NCBI GenBank assembly: GCA_041651295.1
Contig: JBAZJN010000006.1
Span: forward strand, 1-42,789
Origin: JBAZJN01 sp041651295
GTDB taxonomy: Bacteria > Patescibacteriota > UBA1384 > XYA2-FULL-43-10 > CAINNR01
DNA length: 42,789 nt
Reading direction: 5' to 3'
Positions 30,716 to 40,068 of the stretch are shown piece by piece; position 1 is the first letter of the stretch, and each line of letters begins with the position of its first letter. The position numbers and the translations under genes are program-made. Under the pieces are notes generated by a model that saw nothing but the letters and a program-made list of their open reading frames with translations, did no database searches and was not told where the DNA came from.

Positions 30716-32203
30716 ATGGTCATGGATGATTTTGTAAAGCAAACATACAACAAAATCTCGCTCGCGCAACTTTATGTTGGAACGCAAGCCGGATTTCCAT
30801 TTGGCATGTTTGATATTAAGCCATTGATGAATCAGCCAAATATTTGGGGTCCGCAGCCGCTTACTGTAGTAACCCGCCCGCAAGAGTTTGCAAATTATTT
30901 GGAGTGGTTCAAAAAAACACCAGAAGTGATGTCTTTAGTGGCGTGTCTTGTCACGGATATTCTTTCTGATGGTTGGTATTTTGAAAATAAGTTGAAAGCA
31001 AAGCGCGAGCGCGCGGAAGCTTTCATGCTTTCCAATAATGCTCAGGCTCAACTTGAAGGCTGGCTCTACGATTTTCTTATTTTGGGAAATGGATTTTTGT
31101 TTAAAGGAAAAATGACAAAAGCTCGCACAAAAGAATTGAAGGATCTTTTCCTCAAAAGTAGAGGATTCCAGAAAAAATCTTTCGTCCCCGAACTCCTGAG
31201 TGGTTCAGACGAAGAAGGAAGCGCGGAGCGACGCTTGCAATATATCCCCGCGAGCACGATGAATATCACTCCATCGGATAGATTTGCGAGCCAACTCATA
31301 TACACACAACGAGTGGGCGCATTCATATCAAAATTCGATGAGGACGAAGTGATCCACATCAAAGACTTGAATATAAACGGAGAACTATGGGGTATTCCGC
31401 GCTTCAAAGCTATAATCGCCGAAGTCACTCTCTTAGGAATTCTCAAGGATTACTACGGGCACGAATTAGACAATTACGGAGTACCTCCGGGAATGTTCGC
31501 GTTCCCGGACGAGCAACCAAATTCTCCGAATGTCCAGGCAGCAATAGCAATGTTGGAAGCTGGCAAGAAACCTGAAAACAAGAATAGAGTCCCTGTAATT
31601 TCGGGTAATCTCGAATACACTCAATTCGATCGCTTAAAAGACATGGAATTTAAGAATCTCGCGGATTTCCTTATCAGAATAATTGCGATGGCATGGCAAG
31701 TCCCTCCATCTCGATGGGGCGGGTCCGGAGGGCAACGTGGGGAAGAGACAGTTCTTTCTAATCAGGCGTACGAGCGCAACATCGCGCATATCCGAGCAAA
31801 AATAGAGAGCGTTCTAAACAGTCAGTTATTTATTCCAGAATTCGGAGTTGAGATGCACTTTCATACTTCCCACATGGAAGATGAAGTAAGAGTTGCGCAG
31901 TCCGAAAAAATCCGCACAGATATCGCAGAGCAACGTCTCCGTCTCGGACTATGGAACAAAGATTCTGCCGGAAGATTCCTCAATATCCAGCCAGAAGAAA
32001 TGAACGACAAAATAGATCCGGGAGATCCACAAATGACTATGGAAACTCAACAAAGTCAATACAATCAGGTAGATGCCGATAACTCTACTCTAAAATCTTC
32101 TGCATCTGAGCGAGTGAATCGTTTAAAGAATACTCGCAACAAAACAGCAGCTTCGACGGTGCGAGCGACGGACAAAAACGACCATACAAAAAGGCAAACA
32201 TAG
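30716..32203 (+). CDS. Portal protein
   Basis: 495 residues; GGTGA five bases before ATG. Features of HK97/SPP1-type portals: N-terminal region, then FANYLEWFKKTPEVMSLVAC, WLYDFLILGNGFLFKG, the mid-domain YIPASTMNITPSDR with IHIKDLNINGELWGIPRF, and the stem/clip-like QVPPSRWGGSGG with YERNIAHIRAKIESVLNSQL. It forms the ring at the capsid vertex through which DNA enters and the neck attaches. The C-terminus is disordered and polar. Confidence 0.85.
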   Translation: MVMDDFVKQTYNKISLAQLYVGTQAGFPFGMFDIKPLMNQPNIWGPQPLTVVTRPQEFANYLEWFKKTPEVMSLVACLVTDILSDGWYFENKLKAKRERAEAFMLSNNAQAQLEGWLYDFLILGNGFLFKGKMTKARTKELKDLFLKSRGFQKKSFVPELLSGSDEEGSAERRLQYIPASTMNITPSDRFASQLIYTQRVGAFISKFDEDEVIHIKDLNINGELWGIPRFKAIIAEVTLLGILKDYYGHELDNYGVPPGMFAFPDEQPNSPNVQAAIAMLEAGKKPENKNRVPVISGNLEYTQFDRLKDMEFKNLADFLIRIIAMAWQVPPSRWGGSGGQRGEETVLSNQAYERNIAHIRAKIESVLNSQLFIPEFGVEMHFHTSHMEDEVRVAQSEKIRTDIAEQRLRLGLWNKDSAGRFLNIQPEEMNDKIDPGDPQMTMETQQSQYNQVDADNSTLKSSASERVNRLKNTRNKTAASTVRATDKNDHTKRQT

Positions 32204-32229
32204 CGATAGCCTTAAATTCCCTTCGCTAT
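32200..32229 (+). promoter_or_regulatory. Inverted repeat with an internal TATA-like box before the protease gene
   Basis: ATAGCGA (32200-32206) and TCGCTAT (32223-32229) flank CTTAAATT. The protease ATG is 28 bases past this TATA-like core and has no GGTGA, so a leaderless transcript is possible. It could equally be a terminator hairpin of the portal gene. Confidence 0.35.
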
Positions 32230-32241
32230 TATTAATGGAAC

Positions 32242-33780
32242 ATGCCAAAGGAGTTTCAAGACATAAAAGCCAGCCTTAAAAAAGCGCACCCGAGTTGGGC
32301 GGCTGAAAAAGTAGAGGAAATGGCGTCTGCAACTTTTTCAAAAATATTTGGTACAAATCCTCAACATGCGCACAAACTTGAGGAAAGTGGCGGATGGGTA
32401 GCATACAAGGACAAGCGCAAGCATGAATATGCGCGCGAGCCAGATCACGAATCTTCAAAGGAAATGTCGTTTGAAGAAGAGATAGAAAAAGAAAAAAAAG
32501 AGCACCCGTCGTTTTCTCTGGAGCAAGTAAAGCAAATCGTATTAGATCACCGAAAAGAAAAGAAAGAATGCGTCGTAGAGGAATTCGTTCCTGGATTCGC
32601 TTTCAAAGAAGTTGATGGAGAATATTATGTAGAGGGATTCCTTTCTGATCCGACAGTTGATCTTGGAAAAGATATTGTAGAAGATCAGCAACGTCTTGTT
32701 GAACAGATAAATCACGGAGACGCTATTTCAGGAAAACTCTCTTTCCGGCATGATTGGCTAAAGCTAAAAGATCCTCACGGAGAAGCTAGTCCAACTCCAT
32801 TCGGTTCGATGGTCGGGAAAGCCGAACTTAGAAAAAATCCACTGTCCGGAAACATGGCTGCATACGCAAAATTCAAACTCAACAAGAAATATCCGAATTT
32901 CGAAGATAAAAAATACGAAATCGAGCAAGGGCATGTTGGCGGGTTTTCTATCGAATATGATCCTCTTCCGGGCGGAACCGAAGATGTGATAATCGGAGGA
33001 GTAAAAGTCCGAAAGCTCAACAATTACCGATATCTTGGAACTGGTGTTGCTGCTCGTCCGATGCATCCAAACGCTGTAATTACAGGATTCTATGCTAAGG
33101 AATATGAGATGCTTGATGATTTCGCAGGAAAAGGAGATCCGACTCTTCCGCCCGGGCACTCGAATTTTGGCTCTTATGATCCAAATTCGTCAACTGCCGC
33201 AAAAATCTACGGAGAACTTGAACAATTTAAATTGGATCATGAAGCGCAATTCCACAAGCTTAAAATATCTTACCCAGATTACTCTGACAATCAAATCATG
33301 GCTATGGTAAAACGCAGTCATGAATTGGTAGAATCGTCAACAAAGCTGACGGCAGATGCTGCGCAGCGACAACACGGAGGGATGAGTATGTCGAAAGAGG
33401 AAGAGTTGCAAGCGCAGCTCGATGCTTCAGTGAAAGAACTCACCGAAACAAAAGCAAAACTTGCAAAGAAAGATGAGGAAGAGAAAGAAGAGAAGAAAAT
33501 GACTAAAGAAGTCATAGAATCTCTCGCATCTCTGAAAGCACAATTCAAAGAGGCGCAAGCGCGTTCTGGTTCTGGATCTGTTCTTAATCCGGAAGGAGCT
33601 AATGGCGAAAGTGCCGGAATGAAGGAATCCGAAAAATTCGCTACAAAGATGGGCGAATTCAAGGAAATGCAATCCAAAGTGCATCTATCTGCACTTGACC
33701 TAGGAGCTCAAAATGGGAAGGAACTCTTCTCAAGAGCAGAGGAACTTGTCCGAATGAACGGCGGTATCTTCAAAATATAA
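32242..33780 (+). CDS. Prohead protease fused to a scaffold domain
   Basis: 512 residues. Residues 1-105 contain short helical repeats (KKAHPSWAAEKVEEMA and a second KKEHPSFSLEQVKQIV). Residues 110-290 resemble the HK97-type prohead protease: EYYVEGFLSDPTVD, His170 in LSFRHDWLK, and the candidate nucleophile Ser236 in GHVGGFSIEY. Residues ~385-450 are a charged coiled coil (QLDASVKELTETKAKLAKKD), as expected of a scaffold. Such a protein directs procapsid assembly and then digests itself. The major capsid gene follows after 9 bases. Confidence 0.75.
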   Translation: MPKEFQDIKASLKKAHPSWAAEKVEEMASATFSKIFGTNPQHAHKLEESGGWVAYKDKRKHEYAREPDHESSKEMSFEEEIEKEKKEHPSFSLEQVKQIVLDHRKEKKECVVEEFVPGFAFKEVDGEYYVEGFLSDPTVDLGKDIVEDQQRLVEQINHGDAISGKLSFRHDWLKLKDPHGEASPTPFGSMVGKAELRKNPLSGNMAAYAKFKLNKKYPNFEDKKYEIEQGHVGGFSIEYDPLPGGTEDVIIGGVKVRKLNNYRYLGTGVAARPMHPNAVITGFYAKEYEMLDDFAGKGDPTLPPGHSNFGSYDPNSSTAAKIYGELEQFKLDHEAQFHKLKISYPDYSDNQIMAMVKRSHELVESSTKLTADAAQRQHGGMSMSKEEELQAQLDASVKELTETKAKLAKKDEEEKEEKKMTKEVIESLASLKAQFKEAQARSGSGSVLNPEGANGESAGMKESEKFATKMGEFKEMQSKVHLSALDLGAQNGKELFSRAEELVRMNGGIFKI

Positions 33781-33789
33781 GGTGAGCAC

Positions 33790-34785
33790 ATGACGTACAG
33801 TTCAAAAGCAACCGGAGTCCTCTTGTCTACATCGGACACGAGAGCAACGCTACAGGACATTTATGATCCGATCCTTCGCGATTCGCAGAACAATGCTGCA
33901 ACGTTCTACAATATCTTGAGGCAGGAACCAAACATTGGTGACTACGCGAGATGGGTAATTCGTTCGGCAAGAAATTCCACAGTTGGGTCCGGAAGTGAAT
34001 ATCCTGACGTGAGCTCTGGAAGAGAAGAGCGTGTCAAAGTTGGCACACCCATAAAGAAAAACTATGGGTTCATCGAAGTCTCAGATTTCGAGATTCGCGC
34101 ATACGAGTCTGCGGGGATTTTCCCAGAGTCTATCTTCACCCAGGAAGTGCAGTTAGGCGCAATGGATGTTCTCGCTGCAGGATTGAATTCTGTTACTGCA
34201 AAATCTGGTGTTGATTATCAACTTTTCAGAGACGGAACAGGCAACAACAGTTTGGACATGCTCGGGCTCTCCGCGTGGGTGGACGATGGCACAAACAACG
34301 GTGCAGTCGGTACAATCGCCGGAGTAACTCGATCGTCCGCAACAACCTATATGAATGCCGGGCTTATTAACACGACAACCGCGTCTATTTCTGACAGCGT
34401 TCTTCGTGCAATGGAAGCTCAAGCAATCATAAACGGCTCTAGGCTTGATCAGTTGATTTGGGTAACCACACCTGCTCTAAAGAATTCGATTCTCAACCTC
34501 ATGACACCAGCACAGCGCTATGTCACAACTGAGGCCAAATTCGGATTCAGGCACATGACTGACCTTCCTGCATACGATGATATTCCTATTTATGTGGATC
34601 GTCACGCAGAATCCGGGAAAGTCTATTTGCTTGATATGAGCACAAACGCTATCCGCCAACTCCAACCGCTCCACTACGAGGACATGGCAAAAACTGCCAC
34701 ATCCCGCAAGGGCAAGCTCGCCATCTACGCCGAGATGGTTTGCTACAATCCGAACAAAAACTATGTGGCGACAAACAAGTCTTAG
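33790..34785 (+). CDS. Major capsid protein, HK97 fold
   Basis: 331 residues; GGTGA four bases before ATG. The sequence fits the HK97 pattern: an N-terminal arm with PILRDSQNNAATFYNILRQE, E-loop region (SGSEYPDVSSGREERVKVGT), then the spine helix (FTQEVQLGAMDVLAAGLNSV), and the A domain with LDQLIWVTTPALKNSILNLM and DIPIYVDRHAESGKVYLLD. There is no large N-terminal delta region; the scaffold function is on the protease. Position after protease and before decoration-like genes supports this. Confidence 0.8.
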   Translation: MTYSSKATGVLLSTSDTRATLQDIYDPILRDSQNNAATFYNILRQEPNIGDYARWVIRSARNSTVGSGSEYPDVSSGREERVKVGTPIKKNYGFIEVSDFEIRAYESAGIFPESIFTQEVQLGAMDVLAAGLNSVTAKSGVDYQLFRDGTGNNSLDMLGLSAWVDDGTNNGAVGTIAGVTRSSATTYMNAGLINTTTASISDSVLRAMEAQAIINGSRLDQLIWVTTPALKNSILNLMTPAQRYVTTEAKFGFRHMTDLPAYDDIPIYVDRHAESGKVYLLDMSTNAIRQLQPLHYEDMAKTATSRKGKLAIYAEMVCYNPNKNYVATNKS

Positions 34786-34803
34786 ACTTGGGATGTGAGA
34801 AAT

Positions 34804-35100
34804 ATGCCAGACATAACTTCAACATGTGAAATTTGGTTCGGCGCCTCTCCAGAGGGCGGCGCCGTGCGCGGGTACATCGAAACCCCGGCAACTGCAGACA
34901 ACGCAGACACAATCGTCGTGGACATATCTGCATACGGTGGACGCTTGAAAGGAATTACAGCGTACCGGCACTCCACAACTGATTCGATAATAGTCGCAGA
35001 TGATGCTCCAACCACAGCAGTGGCGTCCGGAGTATTGACGATTACTATCGGAGGCTCGACCGCGAACAAAAAGAGAGTTTTCGAAGTGTTGGTGAAATAG
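34804..35100 (+). CDS. Small beta-rich capsid-associated protein
   Basis: 98 residues from ATG 34804 (GTGA five bases upstream; GTG 34795 rejected). Beta-rich, without signal peptide: STCEIWFGASPEGGAVRGYI, DTIVVDISAYGG, SGVLTITIGGSTANK. Lies directly after the major capsid gene, where decoration or stabilising proteins are coded. It ends in TAG, immediately followed in the same frame by the next ATG. Confidence 0.55.
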   Translation: MPDITSTCEIWFGASPEGGAVRGYIETPATADNADTIVVDISAYGGRLKGITAYRHSTTDSIIVADDAPTTAVASGVLTITIGGSTANKKRVFEVLVK

Positions 35101-35391
35101 ATGGTCGGAACTTTCACAGCAACCTATGTGAAAAGTATTCCTATCTGCGCTGACACAGTCGAGATAGTATACACTTATGTGTGCGCGGGAGGCAGCACTG
35201 GAGGAGCAATTTCCTCTTCTGCCTACCTGAGCTATGTAGATGTTGCTCTCGCAAGTCACGCGGTATCTGCAAATGGTCTGCAGATACAGGAAAACTACAA
35301 CGCTGGAACATCTAATGGTGACATCACCATTACTTGTACTGCCAACGAAACCGGAAGTATCCGGATTCTTGGTAGGCCCAGACGTGTCTAA
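35101..35391 (+). CDS. Small beta-rich protein, in frame after TAG
   Basis: 96 residues; GGTGA five bases before ATG, overlapping the end of the previous gene. Beta-rich (FTATYVKSIPICADTVEIVY, NGDITITCTANETGSIRIL). Because the preceding stop TAG and this ATG are adjacent and in frame, occasional readthrough would yield a 195-residue fusion. Likely decoration or minor capsid protein. Confidence 0.55.
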   Translation: MVGTFTATYVKSIPICADTVEIVYTYVCAGGSTGGAISSSAYLSYVDVALASHAVSANGLQIQENYNAGTSNGDITITCTANETGSIRILGRPRRV

Positions 35392-35398
35392 ACCCCTT

Positions 35399-35442
35399 TG
35401 TTTTTTTAAGCCAGGCTTCGCGGCTTTGTAGCGGGGCACCCC
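35399..35442 (+). terminator. T-rich tract and small hairpins in the 64-base gap
   Basis: GTTTTTTT is followed by AAGCC-A-GGCTT and GGGG-CA-CCCC. The T run would reduce transcription downstream of the capsid genes and the hairpins may shape the leader of the next gene (GGTG five bases before ATG 35456). Confidence 0.3.
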
Positions 35443-35455
35443 TATTGGTGTTTTT

Positions 35456-35968
35456 ATGACATTGCCGGTTGCAGAATTCAAAGTATACACAGGCGCTTCG
35501 GGCGCAACTGAATCTCCTACGGGCGGTGCGACAAATATAAATCTAATGAACACTGATGCGTATGACACAACAGGTTCGATGTTTCAAACAAGTTTAATTC
35601 CTATTCCAGTCTCCGGAACAAGTTATTCTTACGAAAGAATATTTCGTTTGAAAGTAACGGGAATTTTCAATCTAATAGACAACATAAAAGTTTGGAAAAG
35701 CACTGGAGATCTTTCAGATTCGCATCTTGTTATTGCGGCAGCAGTTTCAACAACTGCGTCAACTCCAGTAAAAACCGCGAGTGCTATTGCAACAACAACT
35801 ATTCCTGTAACCGAGGGGACTGCTCTGGACGCAACTCCATCCGGGGGAATAACTGCAAGTCCAGGCTATACAAAATATGTTTATCTTCAACTCCAGGTTC
35901 CCACAACTGTTACAGTTTTTGGGCAGGTCGGAGTGCACACGATTGCAGTTCAGTATGATATTACTTAG
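35456..35968 (+). CDS. Beta-rich virion protein, paralogue A
   Basis: 170 residues; GGTG five bases before ATG. Shares a clear pattern with the protein at 36353-36853: a Thr/Ala/Gly-rich start, SYSYERIFRLK, WKSTGDLSDSHLVI, TPVKTASAIATTTIP, YVYLQLQVPTTVT, and HTIAVQYD at the end. Entirely beta-sheet in character, no signal. Probably a capsid decoration or fibre-attachment protein, duplicated once. Confidence 0.55.
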   Translation: MTLPVAEFKVYTGASGATESPTGGATNINLMNTDAYDTTGSMFQTSLIPIPVSGTSYSYERIFRLKVTGIFNLIDNIKVWKSTGDLSDSHLVIAAAVSTTASTPVKTASAIATTTIPVTEGTALDATPSGGITASPGYTKYVYLQLQVPTTVTVFGQVGVHTIAVQYDIT

Positions 35969-35976
35969 GGGATTGG

Positions 35977-36327
35977 ATGATAGAAACGAAATTTAGAGCT
36001 ATCCTTGATTGCGGGGCTACGTTTGAAACAGATACTCTCACTATTTTTAATATGCTTGTGAAAACAGGGATAAAAATAAATTATTATGTAGTGTCAAACA
36101 AGTTTTTTGAGATATATCTCTATCCGGATCATTATATTTACGATGGGAAAATGAGCCAGAAGTTTATTTGCTCAGAAAAATCTATCCCGCGTCTAATATT
36201 GAGATGTCTTGAAAAAGTGTCTATCGGGGTTTTAAATCCTCCTGCATCATCAGTATCACATTCATATGTTCTTGGGTGGAAATCCCCCGGTTCAAATGAC
36301 GGTTATGAAGTAACCATCTCGGCGTAG
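35977..36327 (+). CDS. Unknown protein between the paralogues
   Basis: 116 residues; GGGGATT just before ATG. Mixed alpha/beta (TLTIFNMLVKTGIKINYYVV, SIPRLILRCLEKVSIGVLN). No family recognised; its position between two paralogous virion proteins implies a partner role. Confidence 0.5.
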   Translation: MIETKFRAILDCGATFETDTLTIFNMLVKTGIKINYYVVSNKFFEIYLYPDHYIYDGKMSQKFICSEKSIPRLILRCLEKVSIGVLNPPASSVSHSYVLGWKSPGSNDGYEVTISA

Positions 36328-36352
36328 ATGGTATAAAGTTGGAGGGATAAAC

Positions 36353-36853
36353 ATGACAGCAACAGTAACGTTTTATGACTACACCGGTTCCGGTGCGACT
36401 ACAGAAACGGAGTTTTATACAGGGCCGTTTACAAGTCTGATGAGTACGGATGCGCACGAAGCTGGAACAACTTATCAGTCTAATCCAATCACTGTTCCAG
36501 GTTCATCGAGCGCGTATTCATATGAGAGAATCATTCGCGCGAAATGGACTTCGACATACAACACTATCTCCGCAGTATTGTTTTGGAAGAGCGCGGGAAC
36601 TCTTTCAGATGCAGCACTTATTATCAACGCGGGAACGAGCGCGTCAAAAGCAACTCCAGTAGTCACAGCATCATCAGTTGCAACTTCGGCTATCCCCACA
36701 ACATCTGGAACTGCACTCTCTGTTTCAGTCTCCGGAGCAACTCCAAACACTGTCTCGGATTACATCTATCTCCAACTTGTTGTGCCGAGTACAGTTACAA
36801 CTCCTGGAGATATCGGAACGCAAACCTGTACGCTCCAATACGACGAGCAGTAG
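36353..36853 (+). CDS. Beta-rich virion protein, paralogue B
   Basis: 166 residues; GGAGGG six bases before ATG. Aligns along its length with the 35456 protein: SYERIIRAKWTS, WKSAGTLSDAALII, TPVVTASSVATSAIP, YIYLQLVVPSTVTT, CTLQYDEQ. The N-terminal ~40 residues differ more. Same inferred role as paralogue A. Followed by an inverted repeat at 36870. Confidence 0.55.
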   Translation: MTATVTFYDYTGSGATTETEFYTGPFTSLMSTDAHEAGTTYQSNPITVPGSSSAYSYERIIRAKWTSTYNTISAVLFWKSAGTLSDAALIINAGTSASKATPVVTASSVATSAIPTTSGTALSVSVSGATPNTVSDYIYLQLVVPSTVTTPGDIGTQTCTLQYDEQ

Positions 36854-36869
36854 AAGAAATCAAAAACAC

Positions 36870-36887
36870 GGCGCAATACAATGCGCC
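36870..36887. repeat. Inverted repeat GGCGCA-ATACAA-TGCGCC
   Basis: Perfect 6-bp arms in the gap after paralogue B. The loop sequence CAATACAATG recurs 25 bases later (36898-36907), so it may be part of a small repeat or hairpin. Confidence 0.5.
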
Positions 36888-36917
36888 TAATAAAACTCAA
36901 TACAATGGGTGATTTGA

Positions 36918-37514
36918 ATGGTAAATTATGAACTGACCTTTGCAGATGGATATAAAACAACGAGTATGACTCTTTGTGATTCTGTAAAAATGCTGCGTTC
37001 TGCAGAAATGTCATACAATATGCGCGAGATTCTTCTAAATTTTTCAAAACGTCTAAATGAAAAAAATCTAGAGATTGAACTTCCGAAACCCGAATCATTA
37101 GATCTCTGCGCGATGGACATGCAAGTTGATGGAAATTCTCTCATAAAAATTGATTTGAAAGCTGGGACCATCACTCGGGCTGATGGGCAAATTGTATGGG
37201 CAGATAAAAATAAAAATAACCGACGTTTTGTTCTATTTGAAAAAGTATATCGAGACATTCAACTTACTCAAGATAAGGCAACATCTGATCCGAAAAAGGT
37301 GCTCCGCTTCCCGGTAATTGGGATGCAATGGACTTCGCCACAAGATATGAAAAATCACAAAGTCTGCATTTTATTTGACAAGTATCTTAAAAACATCGAG
37401 CTTTTTGAAGATGAGGATCCTTATGTAGAACTTCTTCGAGGGAAAGATTCCGCCGGCGCGCTTCAAGTATATTATTCTTTATCCGCTAAGGAGGGGTATG
37501 AAGATGGACGGTAG
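36918..37514 (+). CDS. Unknown protein
   Basis: 198 residues; GGTGA five bases before ATG. N-terminal YELTFADGYKTTSMTL, helical DSVKMLRSAEMSYNMREILL, then beta-rich SLIKIDLKAGTITRADGQIV and a C-terminal acidic stretch. No signal peptide. No recognised family; located between virion proteins and the exported-glycoprotein cassette. It overlaps the next start by 11 bases. Confidence 0.5.
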   Translation: MVNYELTFADGYKTTSMTLCDSVKMLRSAEMSYNMREILLNFSKRLNEKNLEIELPKPESLDLCAMDMQVDGNSLIKIDLKAGTITRADGQIVWADKNKNNRRFVLFEKVYRDIQLTQDKATSDPKKVLRFPVIGMQWTSPQDMKNHKVCILFDKYLKNIELFEDEDPYVELLRGKDSAGALQVYYSLSAKEGYEDGR

Positions 37515-38016
37515 AATAGCCGTTGGATCGGTTTTGCTTGCCGGAATAATAGTCGCGCTTATTTATGCGAATATACCAGATGGAGAGCACGCGAACCTCG
37601 TGGTGGAATCTGCAAAATTTGACAACATTATATGCTCTAAAAAAATATGTTTTTCAAATTCGGCAATTTACAATGATATTTATATTGAGGAAAACCAAAC
37701 AAAAATGCGCCCTTGCTATCGTCTATTCATAGATAAAAATATTCCTACAAAAAAAATAGAAAAGGATATGCTAAGTTTTAGCGAGCAAACAAATATCACC
37801 AACATTACAAATTATCCGATTTCATATGAGCGCTTCAATTTTACGTCAACTTTTGATGAGAACGGAGAAGAAAACACAACAATCACTCAAGAATTTGTAA
37901 ATATCACAATTCGGCCAGAGGCAAATATTTCTCAGGGAGAAAATCTTGTCTGCTTTGTGATGGGGTGGGATATCGATTCCTTTTGCTTTGAGTTTGACGG
38001 GGAGATTTTATGCTAA
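37504..38016 (+). CDS. Membrane-anchored sequon-containing protein
   Basis: 170 residues from ATG 37504, preferred because GGAGGGG lies seven bases upstream (ATG 37498 is too close). An N-terminal membrane span (IAVGSVLLAGIIVALIYANI) acts as a signal-anchor; the outer part has six Cys and many sequons (NITNITNYPI, NFTSTF, NTTITQEFVNITI). It is predicted to face outside the host cell. First of four exported or repeat genes in a row and overlapping the next by 7 bases. Confidence 0.6.
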   Translation: MDGRIAVGSVLLAGIIVALIYANIPDGEHANLVVESAKFDNIICSKKICFSNSAIYNDIYIEENQTKMRPCYRLFIDKNIPTKKIEKDMLSFSEQTNITNITNYPISYERFNFTSTFDENGEENTTITQEFVNITIRPEANISQGENLVCFVMGWDIDSFCFEFDGEILC

Positions 38017-40064
38017 GAAAACTTTTCTTTCTCCTAATCATTGTTGGATTTTCACAGGCGATAAATGTAGATAATTGTGGCACTCTATCAACCGCGAATG
38101 GGGCGTATGCTCTCACAACAAGCCCTGCAATTAATTCCTCTACTTGTTTCACTGTTTCGGCGCAGAACATCACCTTGAACTGCGCAGGATACACAATAAC
38201 CGGAAGCAATACCTCAAGCACCTACGGAGTCTATTCCTCCCAATTCAACACAACAATTCAAAACTGCAAAATAAACAGCTTCCAATACCAAATCTATTTC
38301 AACAAGGCAACAAACGGAACAATTCAAAACAATTCCATCACTGCAAACTATGCCGGCGGGCGAGGAATGTATATTCTTACCAGCAACTATACCAAGGTTT
38401 TCAACAACACGATAAACGCAAGCGGCAATCTTACCTATGCCTTCAATTTCCAAACATCTGCCAACTTCAATCTGTTTGCAAATAATACAATCTTTATTGA
38501 ATCAAGTATTAACAATATAATCGGAATTTGGGTAGGCAACGGCTGTCTAAACAACACAATTCAAAACAACACTGTTTCGGGTGGGAATGGTACGTTGTTA
38601 GATTATCCAACAGTCGGTATCAATAATTTGTGCAATTATAATGTATTTGAAGGAAACAACATTACCTCGTCTGCCGCTTACCCCGTGTCAATCAGCACCA
38701 ACACCGCGGCATATAACACTACCTTTGCAAACAACACAATCACTGCTATAGGTACCGGCATCTGTATTCCTGTTGTCGGCACCTCTGCAATTCTTTACAA
38801 CAACACCATTAATGCAAATGGCACTGCGATAAACATCACTGCTCCAAACATAACAATTGATTGCGCCGGCGCAAGAATGTATGGCAACAATTCATCTTCA
38901 ACTTACGGTGTATATTCAAACCAGACAAACACCACCGTGAAAAATTGCATAATAAATAATTATTCAACGGGCGTGTACTTTTCCGGCGGGACTTCCGGCT
39001 TAATTCAAAACAACACGATAAACAATACTCTTGCAGGCTCCGGAAGCAGTGGCATAAGAGCAGACACGAACAATGCCCGCATTTTATTCAATAATGTTTC
39101 TTCGGATTATTATACAATTAGAACTGCATCAGATTTTCTTGTAATTGCAAACAATACTGCAACTGCACTCACTTATGGTTCACTGGCACTTTCAGGTGGA
39201 AGTGCAAACGCCTTGGTTGAAAACAATACATTCACCACCAAGAATGTCATGATTGACTTATATATGGGAATCAACCACTTTGTCCAAAAAAACACGTTTA
39301 TAGGAACTCGATCCGGCGGCACAGGTATTTATGTCCGTGGAGCCACGGTTCTTAATGGTGCGACAAATAACTCTTTCATAAACAACACGATTAACATGTC
39401 GCTTGGCACTGCATTTTACTTTGATTCAAATGCAACCAGCTCTTATGTCTATTACAATAACATAACTGGCACAATATGGTCTAACAGCTTAAATTCAACC
39501 AACTATTTCAACACAACCGGCGCCGGTAACATTTACTATTTTGCAAACGGCACTCCAAGCTGGAATGTGTTTAATATCACTACAACCGGAGTGAATTGGG
39601 CGGATGGAGGGGCAGATTGGCCATTCAATGCAACGACAGTCGGAGGAAACTGGTCGGGTTTGGGGCAGGATTGGCATCCTTGGTTGGTTCCGTATGTAGG
39701 GTTGGTGTGCGAATTTCAACCTCCAATAACTTCATTTGTGTTCCATCCGGAATTTGGAACCGGTGTTTCGGCGATGCTAGTTTATCCAGTAAATCAGACT
39801 TCTCCAAACGGAACGTATAGGTGCATAAATAATGGTTCTGGGCCCGGAACGTTTTCGGCAAGACTAAATGATACTCTTACAAATGTAAGTATGGTCGCCT
39901 CGTGCGATTATTTTTCAACTACAAAAATTGTCCTAGGAGCAACCGATCAGTCATTGTGTTCCGTTGCCGCGTGGCAACAGAAGAATATTTCTTTCTATAG
40001 AAATTACACCAATATATCGACTACAGAACACAAGAGCATAAAATTGCTTCTAAACATTAGTTGA
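38010..40064 (+). CDS. Secreted right-handed beta-helix glycoprotein with shared C-terminal domain
   Basis: 684 residues; GGGGAG five bases before ATG. Signal peptide (LRKLFFLLIIVGFSQA), then residues ~25-560 of NosD/pectate-lyase-like beta-helix repeats rich in N and sequons (TTIQNCKINSFQYQIYF, NATNNSFINNTINMS-like turns). The last ~120 residues form a separate domain with paired Cys (LVCEFQPPITSF, MVASCDYFSTTKIVL, SFYRNYTNIS) that is also at the end of the 40941 gene. Expected on the cell surface or in the medium, or attached to virions if assembly occurs at the membrane. Possibly an adhesin or glycan-binding protein. Confidence 0.7.
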   Translation: MLRKLFFLLIIVGFSQAINVDNCGTLSTANGAYALTTSPAINSSTCFTVSAQNITLNCAGYTITGSNTSSTYGVYSSQFNTTIQNCKINSFQYQIYFNKATNGTIQNNSITANYAGGRGMYILTSNYTKVFNNTINASGNLTYAFNFQTSANFNLFANNTIFIESSINNIIGIWVGNGCLNNTIQNNTVSGGNGTLLDYPTVGINNLCNYNVFEGNNITSSAAYPVSISTNTAAYNTTFANNTITAIGTGICIPVVGTSAILYNNTINANGTAINITAPNITIDCAGARMYGNNSSSTYGVYSNQTNTTVKNCIINNYSTGVYFSGGTSGLIQNNTINNTLAGSGSSGIRADTNNARILFNNVSSDYYTIRTASDFLVIANNTATALTYGSLALSGGSANALVENNTFTTKNVMIDLYMGINHFVQKNTFIGTRSGGTGIYVRGATVLNGATNNSFINNTINMSLGTAFYFDSNATSSYVYYNNITGTIWSNSLNSTNYFNTTGAGNIYYFANGTPSWNVFNITTTGVNWADGGADWPFNATTVGGNWSGLGQDWHPWLVPYVGLVCEFQPPITSFVFHPEFGTGVSAMLVYPVNQTSPNGTYRCINNGSGPGTFSARLNDTLTNVSMVASCDYFSTTKIVLGATDQSLCSVAAWQQKNISFYRNYTNISTTEHKSIKLLLNIS

Positions 40065-40068
40065 TAAC

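Noticed and set aside
34819..35568. 249-codon minus-strand frame over the small capsid genes
   Set aside because: It is opposite two genes with GGTGA starts in a rightward operon and its protein is Cys/Ser-rich shadow sequence.
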